A stretch of 64,000 bases of DNA from Durusdinium trenchii (taxonomy: Eukaryota; Sar; Dinophyceae; Suessiales; Symbiodiniaceae): NCBI GenBank assembly GCA_963970005.1, contig CAXAMN010005324.1, positions 272,611-336,610 on the forward strand. The letters run 5' to 3'. The notes beneath the pieces were generated by a model, which was not told where the DNA came from, searched no databases, and was given only the letters and a program-made list of their open reading frames with translations. The position numbers were made by a program, and so were the translations under genes. The number at the start of each line of letters is the position of its first letter. The stretch's first letter is position 1. Shown here piece after piece: positions 47,401 through 57,589 of this stretch.

Positions 47401-50400
47401 CCCTGCAGATGAAAACAATGTTATCCTGGCGGCTCAATTAGAGTGGGCCTCTAGGTGGCAGTAAATGGTATGGAACACATGGTCATCATCATCTCAGAAT
47501 TGAAATCCTTGGTGCAAAACCAGCTTGGTGTGAAGCTTTGGTTTTCACTTAGGCAAGGGTATATGGCAACATGCGTCAGGCAACACCACGGATTTCAATG
47601 AAGAAAAGGGCACAACCAAGTCATGGGACCGGCAATGAGACCGCTTGGCTGAAAAGGCGCCGGTGCCTTGTCAACAAGGTTGCTTCAGCCGGCTCGGACT
47701 TCCAGCCCAAGGCCTGCCAGCAGCTATCCAAGGAACTTTGGTGCTCCAAGCAAATTAAGGAAACTCAGCTTCAGGCTAGCAGAGATCATACCAACAGAAG
47801 CTTGGCTGTTCACAACTGGCTGTTTGTTAAACTGAGTTGGTTGGAATCATCTCAACCCAAACTTAATAATATCTATTTGAGGACTGGATGCCATGAATGA
47901 TCGCCTCCTACCCATCAAGAACAAGTCCATGAGGAAAGATCTCGATGCCTGCAATCAGAGTCGTAGGATCAAGCGGAAAGACTATTTCAAAAAGCGCATG
48001 GTCAGCCAAAGGCTCAGTTGCCTTTGACTTGGGGAATTGCAGTGCCTGTCTTCTTGGTTAGTTGGGTTGCCAAGGGTCCCAGTGCAAGAAGCGAATCTTG
48101 CCTGCAAAGATTAAATTAGCAAAAGGCCTTTTAAGACCCTTGGTGCTTGACATTACGAAGGTCACCCAGCCAATTCAACAATGATCAGCAATCATTCCGA
48201 CAAGGACCCAAAATGATTGAGCTTCGCAAGACCTCCTTCTATGTGTCAAATCCACGGGATTCTATCTTGAAGAAAGTTCAAGAAGTTGGGGGGAAGGCAG
48301 CTTGGACTTTAATTGTGAAGTTGTTGCATATTCTGTTCAAATTTCCTTGGACTCTGTTTTCAACTGTTGCTTCCAGGTGGTTGGGAATCGTGCCGTAGCA
48401 ACTGTGGTGATTTCTGATTCTATGCCCCCGAATTGGATTGATCAGCTGGCAATGGTGCTCCGTGGTGGATCAGTGATGGAATCATCGTTGCTGCTGGATG
48501 GGAAGGGCGCTCTCATGAAGGTGGGTTCATGTCACAGAGGGCTTTAAGTGTCAGCACAAAGGAGCCTTTGATGTTATCCGAAGCTAGGCATTTGGTGTTT
48601 TGACTGTCTCCCATCCCTTGTGATATTCTCCTGGTGCCCCAACCGACCCATCCATCCATTGATTCATGCCTTTCTTGCCACTGAGGAAGGGCAATCAAAT
48701 TGCAAAGAAAACCTCGGCTGTGGAAGTTGTTGACATATGATGAGATGCTGGTCAAACACTTATTTGTTCCAAACTCATCCCAGTAAAAACAGGAGGGGTC
48801 TTATTGGATCAATCTATTCATGGGCAACTTCCTCACGTTCTCTATCAGAATCACTTCGTGGTTACTGCATCCATTTTTTCAACTCAGGCCAAAAAAGCTA
48901 TCAAGAGCTATACCGCTTCCAGATTCTTATGCTTTGGAGTGGTTGGTGAGCTGAAGACCGATGACAAGGCCTCCAGGGCTTGAGGGGGATCTGGATATGT
49001 GGGATCAATGTTTAAATCAAACAAATCACCAAAAACTTAATTTGGCAGGTTCAAAAACTAATTGCGATGAAAGTGAAAGTGCTGACCATCAAGAATGTTC
49101 TCTCGGAGCTCTCTCAGCTTGTGCCTGAGAGCACCCTTCGTGGTGCTTGCGGGGGTTGGTAGGTATGTGGATCCTTTAGTTTTCATTGAAGGAGGGAACA
49201 GACCTTCAGCATCATTGTCGTGACCGCCAAAGGGAAAAGACAGTTTCCAGGAATGCTTCAGTCACAACATGTTAAGGTAGTAACTGCTGTAGCAGCCTGC
49301 GAATTTCGCAACGCCTTACAGAGGTCACTAGCGGTAGTGAAGCTTGTAGCAAAAATCCACTTTCGCTGGGGCAGAGCAGTTGTTGTGTTTGGGGGCTCCC
49401 CAAAATCTTACAACATAGTTTAAGATGTGCCCCGGCGAAAGCCAAATCTCACTACAGAGCTCACTACCGGTAGTGAGTGTTGTAAGAGCTTGTGAATTTC
49501 GCAAGCTCTTACAGCACTGACTTCTCTAAATACACTTGCCCATCCTGGTATTTTTCTGAAATCATCCGTGTGAACAAGGCTGCTCAGGCTCACTCAGATG
49601 GCTAGAGTCAATTGGAGTGGCTTCAAATCACAATGGGCCCCAGGCTCAGGGTCAGGATGCCTAGACTACTGTAGACTTACGGAGGGAGCCTCGCTAACAC
49701 CTGAGCTGACCAAATCGCTATCGCTAACGTTAGTGAAGTTGTAAGCGATCTCGCTAGCACTGGTCCTGATTTCATCGCTAACACCGGCCCGTTCCAAGCA
49801 AGCTGCAATGGGGAAGCGAGCTTCCTCCGCGTCTTCAGTTGCCTCAAAGGGTAGTGGGGCACTGGGACTGGATGAAAGCACGGCAAAGGTCTTCAATTCT
49901 GGGGCTGCATCTCAGTCAACATAGAAGTTCAATATGTTTGATTGTTGGGAGCTTGAAGCCATCATGCCAATTACCATGTATATTTTTAATTTGGTGAATG
50001 ATGCATTGAACTTCTCAGGAGTGGAACTCTGATTTGCAGACCCAGTTCAAACAAGGATGTAAAGCACTCTTGGAGTACTGGCCTGACATCCTTAGTGCTG
50101 ACCCGCTACTGGTTCGTGAACGGGGCGTGGGGGCTGGGATCAAAGTCTAGCAGTGGTCAACTTGGCTTTGTATTCTTTAATCAGCATCTTCAGGCCCCTT
50201 TCAATGCAACCCACTATGGAAATGCAATGGCGGTGGATGAGGGGAGCTCGCCTGACACCATCCGGCGCTACAAGTGCGGCCAGAACTTTTTCAAGCATAA
50301 CCTTCTATGGAATGCTAGTCTGGGAGTCTCTTGCTTGAAGATTCAGCATGCCTCCAAATAATAGATTTGTAACCAGTTTGGATTGACCAAGACTCCTGTT

Positions 50401-53400
50401 CGCCGATCAACAGTGAACAAGCTCGTGGAACACCACTTCCAACAGCCCGGCCATTATCCTGGAGCTATCAAATGCTATCTCCAGAATCTTGGCTTCACCT
50501 CAATAGTTTGTGCGTTGAAAGTTGAATAGATGGTTGAATCATGCAACATCTGATCAGGATGGGGACCGGGCCTGATCACCTGGTGAAGCACAAAGAAGCT
50601 GAAGACTCATTGGAGAACTTCCCGTATGTCTACCTGTTGTCCCCCCAGGAGATGGATTGGGCTTTTGTCCTTGCAGCGCACCGTGACATCGGAGATGAAC
50701 AAAAGATGGAGCAGTGGAGAAAGCAACTGGGATCTAAATCTAGAAGCCCCAACAGTTTCTTCCTCCAAGAAGTGCTACTTGGGTCAGTTGGCCTTTCTTG
50801 GTGGGTTGTCAGGCATTTCCTCACGGTCAGCTATGAGTACATCTCCAAGGATTGTTCATCAGAAGAGCATCTTGACATAATTCAAACTGTAGACTGTAGA
50901 GTTTAGTTTTCAGTGGTTTTTCAAGGTTAGGTAAGCCAGCGTGGGGTTTGGCTGAGGCTCAGTCTCATGGCCCTGCAAGAACGCCAAACCATCGAGCTTC
51001 ATGGTGTGACCTTAAGCTACTCTCCCATCCAGACCATGTACAATGTATTGAACTACAAATCAAAGTTGGAGGAGACCGTTGGGAAATTGTCAAGCACTCA
51101 GCTTGCGAACCTCTATGACAAGCACATTCAGTGGGCCAATCCAGATGATGCAGCCACTTGGTACTACTCAAAATTAACACACACACACACACAGTTTCAA
51201 CAAATAATCATAATCAATTATAACCTGCATGCTCAGGTGTCGGCTAGCTTTATCGACACAGCCTGCACTATGGGGGAGAGAGTGCCTTGGCATGGCCAAC
51301 CCTTTGCCCTCCCATCCCAACTTTGACTTTGGTGCCGGACGAAAATCCAAGGTATTGTGTGATCCAGTCCTGTCAAAGCTTCTTCTCGAAGCGAACGAAG
51401 AGAACCACGGAGGTGCTTTCAGTCACTGGAGCAAATTCCAGATTTTGATACAAAAAGGAAAAAGCCCTGATGGAATCCGCTGGTGCTTCATTGCCGTGTG
51501 ACTCTTCTACAATAAAAAGAAACAATAATAAACAGAGTAGTCAATGAAGTTCATGTATCAACAACACTTGTTACCCCCCAAGCTGACACTGAGGCAGGAT
51601 GGCTTCAAACATGGTTGGTTGTCCTCCGAGAAGCTTGCGGTCAGGGCTTTGCAGAGCACTACCTGCCCAGCGATCTTGGCGCAAAAGAATCTTCTTGAGA
51701 TTCTCTGGCAAAAGATGGACACCGACTTCACCGATTGGCCTATATTGGTGCGTGAAGTGTCTTGGGTCATTACATTCAATTCTGAACATGTGCCAAGTGA
51801 AATCTAAAGTTTTAACCAGTCCATCATTAAATTAAGGCAATCCGCAAGGCATCGATGGACCATTTGGCATTTCGAAAGTGACTTGGTGAAATTGTTCACT
51901 GAAGCTGTAATGCCAATGACTAGACTAGTCTAGCAGTTTTTGTAAATAAGGCGATCGTCAGAGGAACAAACATGGAGGGCGGGGTGGCCACCTAGCGCAG
52001 AACGATATTGGCAGTTCATTGAAGTCACTTTGACTGAACTTTAATTCATTCTTGCACTTGTTGGAAAAACTAATTGCTATTTTAACCCAATGGTGATAAA
52101 CCCAGGAATGCATCTTTGCCAGCAACTTTTGGTCAGACTTTATCAGTCTGGTCAAAAATCGACGTTGCATAGCGGACTACTTGAGCACACCAAGCTTCAA
52201 GCAGGAGATTCAGCACATCACGGAAGACTATGGCTTGGAGGCCAAAGAGAGGAAAAAACAACAAAAAAAAGAAGGCCAGGGCATGCAAGCAGCGGAGGAG
52301 GTTCCTGAACATGAGGAGGAGGATGGTTCCGAGCAGGAGGCAGAGAAGGAAGAGGAGCAGAAGTTTGCCCACATGGCCTTGGTGGAGCCGGTAGACCTCC
52401 CGACTGGAAAGTCGGAAAAGATCATGAAGCTAAAGGAGAAGATCCTACATTTCAAGAAGGCAGCCCAAAGAAAGGTTATTTGGCAATTGACTGTCATCAT
52501 TACCTTATTGAAAGATTGATTATTCTTAGATTTTAGGGGTTGCACCATCTACTTTTTGCAAGTCTTCTTTTTGCAGGCTCACTTGCAGGTCTGTTTGACA
52601 TCTAAGGTCATGACCACCGTGAAGCTGATCGTGGAGCCGGCTACAGAAGACCAATTGACTGATCTGTTTGTGGCATCGTTCATGGCCGATTACAAAGATG
52701 AGAAGAGTCTATGTTTGCAGCATTTATCTCGTTGAAACTCACTTCTCTTCATGGCTTGTTTTAGAAATGCCAGTCATCAATGATGTTCACCACAGCTTAT
52801 TTTCAACCAAGGAAGGTCCATCACTCAGGAGAGGAAGCATACAGTACATCTTTGCTGGGACACTTCTTCGACAGCAAGAAGTGCTCAGAAGCTGCTTCCT
52901 CTCCTCACCTGCGGCCTCCGCCTCTGAAGGACAACAGGCTGAACAAGTTGCTCAATGCCATCGTGTTCCCTGGCTCATTCACCATTTTTGCAGGGCACTT
53001 ATATTATGCAAAATGACCTCCTAACAACCAAGGCGAACCCGGTTTGCTGAAAATGCAGATGGTGCACCGACATGGAATGAATCCGATGTATTCTTCATGA
53101 ATGATGGAGGGCGACAAGGAAGGGTCCACATGTTTTTTTCAGCTAAGCCATTAGGTTCATTACATCCACTGGTTTTTCAGGCAACCGGAGCCAGTTGATC
53201 AATCTTCGACGCGATGACCAGCCAATACAAAAGACTGAAAGGATTCTCACAGTGGTGTATGATGAGGCATCACTGATGAAGAGAAAGGATCCTTGACCAT
53301 ATTTTTAATGCCTCACAACTTACTTCCTGAGTCATGGGTGTTGTCACACTTTTTCACCAAACCCATTTTTCACAAATCATGTCTCAGGAGAGGGTGAAAG

Positions 53401-54834
53401 GTGTGGTTTCACTCGTGAAACAGTGCGAGAATATCTACATGCTCATGGCCCCGACCAGCTGCAAAGTGATCAGAAAGAGCAGGCTTGACATGGAAGAGTT
53501 TGTGCTGTTCTTTTTGATCCAGTATGTTACCAGTATGCTTGTCAACAGGTGCCACTATCCAGGATCCAACCGTGGTGACACCATTTATGGTGTCGTCATG
53601 CCGAGCTTCGATGACAAGAAGTGCTGGAAACTGCTGCTTAGCGTTAGCTTTCTGTCATCTCATTCCTCAATTCAACTAGTAAACTACATTGCCAATGGTG
53701 TATCTTAAACTTAATCACACTGGACTTCAAGCCGATCAAGGAGCGTCAAGGACAAACGATTGCTCTATGACAAGCACCGCATTGCAGTGGGCGGTGCTTG
53801 CCCGGAAGGTGACACCGGTGGAGGTGGGAAAAGGATTGAACCATTCTTCGTTCATTCAGGCGTTTCTTAATTTTGTATGTTTTGAGTGGTGGTGTGACAG
53901 GTCGAAAGAGTGACACAACGGTGGAGCCGGTATTTGTCCATGCTGGTCCATACAATCTTGACGATGAACTTGTTGCTTCCCATGCCATCGGTGCCATAAA
54001 CGATCTGACCCCTGGCTCCTCAGCTACATTTGTTTAAATCATGTCTGGCTGACTGGGTTAGTGTTTCTTAAGTGCTTGATTTAACATTTAGGCTGTGGCA
54101 ACCTTGCGATGATTGCAATCCGCCGCAATTTGCCATATATCGGCCTCTGTTTTACAGAGAAGCATGCTCCTTGATTTGGGAGATGTTTGCATCATACTGA
54201 TTTGAAATTAACACAAGGTCAGGTGATTGTAATCACATCTGAGGTCGATGAACTCACAGCACGGCTGGAATCTTTGGTCTTTGCTTCTATGCAGGATGCC
54301 AGGGATCCCCTCCACTCCCCCGAGCTCGTGAAGGTCATTGCTGATCTCAAGAAGCTGGACAAGAACAACAAGGATGGCAATGATGAAGATGATCAAGACG
54401 GTCCGGAGGATGAGGAATTGGAGGAAGATGAAGAGGTTGAAGAAGCTGATAAGCCGGAGGAGGAAAAGGAACCAGAGGAAGAGTTGCCAGAAGTGGTGTT
54501 CGAGGATGATGATGATCAGGGGACACCCAAATTCCTGGATGATGAGGACCAGGACCAGGAGGAGGTGGAAGAAGTCGAGGGCATCATGGATCCCACGCCT
54601 AAACCAAAGGCAAAAGCAAAGGCGAAGGCCAAAGCTAAAGGCAGGGCATCCGCCAAAGCGAAGGGCAAGAAAGGTGAGGAGCATCAACCTGAAAAGAAGC
54701 CAAGGGAGCCGAGGAAGAAGAAGGGTGAGACAGCCGAGGAAGGTGAACCACTTGAGGTGAAGCCCAAAGCCAAAGCAAAGTCAAGGGGCAAGAGAGTAAA
54801 GGAAGCAGCACCGCAGGATCCAAGTCTTTATTAA
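44071..54834 (+). CDS. Gene B: giant protein, BED finger + hAT-like core + methyltransferase-like C-terminus + Lys/Ala-rich tail
   Basis: About 40 short exons on the plus strand, introns mostly 60-200 bp. Parts in order: BED-type zinc finger (44071-44410); hAT-transposase-like core with a dimerisation signature (about 44890-47460); a basic linker and unassigned middle (47566-51750); an acidic/basic coiled segment (52181-52474); a methyltransferase-like module (52577-54172); and an acidic then Lys/Ala-rich tail ending at TAA 54832-54834. Many joins keep frame and restore a motif, for example DLTPG-CGNLAM across 54014/54092, which requires a GC donor. I infer one long nuclear protein that may bind DNA and perhaps a methyl donor. 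Weak links (about 47240-47330, 48000-48700, 49150-50020) mean it could be two adjacent genes or a decayed one. The start at 44076 (MVKPALRSK) fits, but an ATCAG acceptor just before it could join it to gene A. BED and hATC assignments rest on motif recognition. Confidence 0.6.
44878..47460 (+). other. Gene B: hAT-transposase-like core exons
   Basis: Exons include 44932-45380 (DLTAVGIYKSTRQIIKNLCS ... FPNLHVRSKDTTHATR), joined in frame through RR to 45477 onward (IAARCTAADDFLAATMRDFV). They continue at 45709 (KNLRAAKHRFESLQKPTGRM), 45890-45985, 46060 onward (AEGAAAMNFLENS), 46208-46309 (NLAAIADAHDEAFLLTRLCD), 46451-46636, 46719-46947 and 47029-47243. The last ends TTSSVERLF, like the ER-F signature of the hAT C-terminal dimerisation domain. 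An exon at 47331-47452 (TKKDEVGRDYLNEELMI) follows. Donors at 46309 and 46636 are GC, while 45380 needs GA or an equivalent shifted junction. I did not identify the DDE catalytic triad, so activity cannot be claimed. Confidence 0.5.
47500..47548 (+). repeat. 49-bp near-identical segment, copy in gene B
   Basis: Matches 43089-43137 with one difference. It follows a TCTCAG acceptor-like site and lies between two gene B exons, so it may be an intron-borne fragment or an alternative exon. Confidence 0.85.
47573..47622 (+). repeat. Segment shared with the start of gene C (copy 1)
   Basis: About 78% identical over 50 bases to 55624-55673. Shared anchors include CACCACGGAT, GAAGAAAA and ACAACCAAGTC. 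Weaker similarity extends about 45 bases upstream of both (TGTGAAGC ... ATAT ... ATG). Confidence 0.7.
49300..49501. repeat. Nested foldback element in a gene B intron
   Basis: Inner arms of 14 bases (CTTTCGCTGGGGCA against TGCCCCGGCGAAAG, one mismatch) lie at 49360-49373 and 49428-49441. Outer arms of about 40 bases from CGAATTTCGC / CGAAATTCAC to TCACTASCGGTAGTGA lie outside them. The right outer arm itself holds the perfect palindrome TCACTACCGGTAGTGA. Related GCTAAC/GTTAG pieces recur at 49690-49830. It has the structure of a small foldback or MITE insertion. Confidence 0.75.
52181..52474 (+). other. Gene B: acidic/basic coiled exon
   Basis: The frame reads FKQEIQHITEDYGLEAKERK, then a run of KKQQKK, then EEVPEHEEEDGSEQEAEKEE, and LKEKILHFKKAAQRK at the end. 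Charge segregation suggests a coiled or disordered linker just before the methyltransferase-like module. Confidence 0.6.
52577..54172 (+). other. Gene B: methyltransferase-like C-terminal module
   Basis: Exons: 52577-52710 (TSKVMTTVKLIVEPATEDQL), 52780-52985 (HLRPPPLKDNRLNKLL), 53045-53120 (DGAPTWNESDVFFMNDGGRQ), 53181-53295 (ERILTVVYDEASLM), 53380-53500 (RVKGVVSLVKQCENIYML), 53551-53640 (YPGSNRGDTIYGVVMPSFDD), 53741-53823 (YDKHRIAVGGACPEGDTGG), 53902-54014 (VEPVFVHAGPYNLDDELVAS ... INDLTPG) and 54092-54159 (CGNLAMIAIRRNLPYIGLCF, TEKH). DLTPGCGNLA followed by R-x4-YIG resembles the glycine-rich SAM-binding motif I of beta-class amino-methyltransferases, where it stands C-terminal. Catalytic motif IV (D/N-PP-Y) was not seen, so this may be a methylase-derived binding domain. 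The 53823/53902 join uses a GT donor and the 54014/54092 join a GC donor, both in frame. Confidence 0.5.
54244..54834 (+). other. Gene B: last exon, acidic then Lys/Ala-rich tail
   Basis: After a TGAG acceptor: VDELTARLESLVFASMQDAR and DPLHSPELVKVIADLKKLDK, then about 60 residues dominated by Asp/Glu, then repeated KPKAKAKAKAKAKGRASAKA and similar runs to SLY and TAA at 54832-54834. The basic AK-rich end resembles linker histone or other DNA-binding tails and suggests chromatin binding. The reading frame is long (about 195 codons) and unambiguous. Confidence 0.8.
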
Positions 54835-55623
54835 ACAAGATTTTCAATTCTTTAGCCTAAGCCGTATTAAACCGTTTATTAAGTACCATGTTTCTGGACT
54901 CTTGGAAGCCTCCTCGTCTTCCCCCCCACAGATCATGCTTCCCAGGATGAGCCTGGTGGATCAGCAGCTTCAAAGCTGCGGAAGATGGTGGGGGTCGAGT
55001 GACCTGAGCGGCATGCGGCATTGAAGGGCCAACCAGTGGTGGTGGGTTGAGTGAGCTCCTTTTAAAGAATGTTTCCATTGTTGGATTCAAAGTTCAACTC
55101 AACCAATTCAACAATTTTGACATGTGAAAGACTATCTGGTTCATTACTCAATGTTGAAAATAAAACTATAGATATGTCCGATTCACTCAAGGGGTCACTG
55201 GTGGCCAGTCGGTTTTTGCTTGCACCATGACATGTCTGTGACGTTGGGTGCAGTTGAATGGGAGCTCTCAGGAGGGAGTCTGACCTTCAAAGCAACAAAC
55301 CATGAAAAGACACTGTGCAAGAGTCCATGTGAGTCAGATTCCTGGCTGGCCTCTCACAATCTTAGTCTTAGAAGCCACTCGTCGGTGAGAGCACCGATTG
55401 ATGATCATCATCGAAGGTTCCCAGAAAAATCTCAATCGTCTCACTCGCCGTACTGACTTGAACTTGTGGTACCATGCTGGTTGAGCAGCACTATGGATTG
55501 ATGACACCGTCTATGTTCAAATCAGCGTGGGGGCTCTGGAGGTCGTGAAGACCTCATGGGCTTCATGGGCCACTGCTTTGTGTGAAGCATTTTTGCAAGG
55601 ACAATTAATAAACATATAGCATG
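54835..55623. other. Spacer between genes B and C
   Basis: AT-rich, with a 78-codon plus frame at 55220-55456 of uncertain status. A GC-rich piece at 55520-55600 (SVGALEVVKTSWASWATALC) could be an upstream exon of gene C, but no join could be shown. Confidence 0.35.
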
Positions 55624-55673
55624 TCACCAGGCAGTACCACGGATGTGTATGAAGAAAACGAAACAACCAAGTC
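55624..55673 (+). repeat. Segment shared with gene B (copy 2)
   Basis: Counterpart of 47573-47622. It lies immediately before the ATG of the methyltransferase and may belong to its 5' exon (frame TTDVYEENETTKSARVSRPC). Confidence 0.7.
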
Positions 55674-55701
55674 CGCGCGGGTGTCACGGCCATGCCAGGC
55701 A

Positions 55702-57589
55702 ATGAAAATCAAGATCGGATCAGACTTTTCTGGATTAGAATGTTTGAGCTGGGCTCTCACGATGCTTGGTGGTGCCATTCAACTTGAACTATAATGATCA
55801 TGGAAGTGTTTCAAATGACACCCCAACCAACTGCCCATCATCTGAGGAAATCTAAGATCCCGTACAGCTTGGAGTTCTTGAGCGAGAAGGACAATGCCTT
55901 GAGGCTGATGGCTGGACGGGTCCATTCCCCCAAGGTTGTGTTCAGTGACTCTTGGATTCAGGGATGTTCAACATTTTAACTTTGGAACATGTATTTTTCA
56001 GGGACACCTCAACACTTTACTTTGGTTCTGAGCTTTAACTGACCAAGGATGCTACAAAAAGGAATGTCAACAAAATGCCCAGGGTGCATCTCTATGGAGC
56101 AGGGCCGCCATGTCAAGGTGTGTCTGTGGCTGGCAAAAAACGAGGTCTGGAATCTTGCTTGAACCCTTGCACGATGTGTTCACAAGTTGTTCAGGGATTG
56201 GTGCCATTATGCCAATTAAGCATCTAAGGAAGACCCACGTACAGGATGCATGGTGGCATGCTTTGATTATATCAAGGCCAAGCGGCCAGAAGCAGCATTG
56301 GTGGAGCAGGTCCCACACGTGGTTCGCAACAAGAAGCTGAAAAGGTCCATCTATGACAAGTGGATCACAACGTCCCTGGACTTAAATTTTAAACATTGGC
56401 ATGGGTAGTAAGTATCTAACCCCTCAGGAACCATTTTATTAGTCTGAGGCTCAAGGGGATCAAAGAAGCTGATGGTACACCATACTATGACATCCATCCT
56501 GCAATTCTCAATGCGGCTGAGTCTGGTCTTTTAAGAAGGGTTTCTTGGTTGTGGTGTGAAACCATGAACTAATTAGTTGCTTGTTGTGTTCAACTTTCAA
56601 CCCAGGACTTTGGAATGGCCCAATCACGCCGACGATTGTTTCTGGTGGCGCTCAGGAAGAAGAACAAGAAGAAACTTGGTGTCAACAAACAGATCAACAG
56701 ATCTTTTTGAAAACTGTTGAATGAAGGAAGTCATTCAAGTGGCCAAAGTTTTCATCCAAGCGAACTTCATTTCGATCGCTCTTATGTCGAACCTTTGGAA
56801 AGAAGAATGCCCGCAGTCTCCAGGCTAAACTCTTATTGCAAATCCAGGCTTGTTGTGAATTCTTTGCCCCAAGTTTAATTTAGGTGCCTAGCTTGATTCA
56901 GGTGCCCTTTCAAAGCATGCATCCAAAATGCTCAAGATTGGTGAGCGGAGGATTGCCAAGCTGGGCGGTGATCCTAAGAAGCAAGTGTGGTCTTTAACTT
57001 AGTTGGTCAACCAATGACAAGAAGTCCACCTTGTGAACAATAATTGTTTGGGACTACCAACTGTCTTTCAATCTCCTATTGTGTCTTACTTGAGGCTGGT
57101 GGACATTGGTGCATCGGTGAAGTTCCAGTGCAAGCCCAAAAGGGACATTGCTCCATGTCTCACGAGGACGAGGGCGAGTTCAGGTGGATTCTGGCTCACC
57201 CGTTTGGAGCGTCCCTTGAATGCTGTAGCTCCCTGGCCTGCCACTTCATTTTGTCATTTTGCTTAAGCCCAACGCACCTCTTGTTCATCCACAGGTGATT
57301 TATTGGATGTCTTTCATTTTGCATGTTGAAAACTTAAGGAGTGCCTTCGGCTCATGGGTCTGCCGGATGATTTGGCGGCGTGCGCCAAAGAGATGGACAT
57401 CTCTTCTGCGAAACTTGGTTGGCTTTGAGTTCAAGTTGCTTGTCACGTTCAATTTGCCAATATTGGCCACTGATTGAATGTCAGTTGAGGAAGCTGATGG
57501 GTGCTTGTGGCAACGCGTGGCCGGTGGCATTGGTAAGCAAGATCGTTGAGGGGATCCAGGATGCGATGGGGTGGCCAAAGGGCCAGTGA
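55702..57589 (+). CDS. Gene C: compact C5-cytosine DNA methyltransferase
   Basis: Transfers a methyl group from SAM to carbon 5 of cytosine in DNA; nuclear by inference. About ten exons, roughly 290 residues. Motifs in order: I MKIKIGSDFSGLECLS (55702-55773); II YSLEFLSEKDN (55857-55946); IV AGPPCQGVSVAGKKRG (56048-56149, catalytic Cys codon 56111-56113); VI EAALVEQVPHV (56229-56404); a YYDIHPAILNA exon (56449-56515); VIII DFGMAQSRRRLFLVAL (56607 onward); a basic segment SKHASKMLKIGERRIA (about 56912-56986); IX CLTRTRASSGGFWLTRLERP (57095-57221); ECLRLMGLPDDL (57339 onward); X ACGNAWPVALVSK to TGA 57587-57589. Several joins need GC or GA donors and keep frame. The ENV of motif VI reads EQV: the catalytic Glu stays, Asn is replaced. 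The target-recognition region between VIII and IX is short, and no extra domains (BAH, CXXC, helicase) are seen, so it is unlike DNMT1 or DNMT5. The exact first exon and the 56690-57095 and 57410-57485 joins are uncertain. Confidence 0.85.

Larger units (their letters stand above)
47566..51750 (+). other. Gene B: linker and middle exons, unassigned
   Basis: The best exons are 47576-47800 (AWLKRRRCLVNKVASAGSDF, then CQQLSKELWCSKQIKETQLQ), 47891-48000 (basic, NKSMRKDLDACNQSRRIKRK), 48377-48519 (VVGNRAVATVVISDSMPPNW, then LLLDGKGALMK), about 49050-49150 (MKVKVLTIKNVLSELSQLVP), 50027-50150 (EWNSDLQTQFKQGCKALLEY), 50380-50500 (TVNKLVEHHFQQPGHYPGAI), 50563-50770 (MGTGPDHLVKHKEAEDSLEN), 50968-51160 (MALQERQTIELHGVTLSYSP) and 51585-51750. 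They read as ordinary globular protein but match no family I can name. Exon borders are approximate, and a foldback repeat lies in the gap at 49300-49501. Confidence 0.45.

Noticed and set aside
54208-54760. Overlapping frames of 140-159 codons on both strands
   Set aside because: They are shadows of the acidic and Lys/Ala-rich last exon of gene B, whose codon periodicity keeps other frames open.
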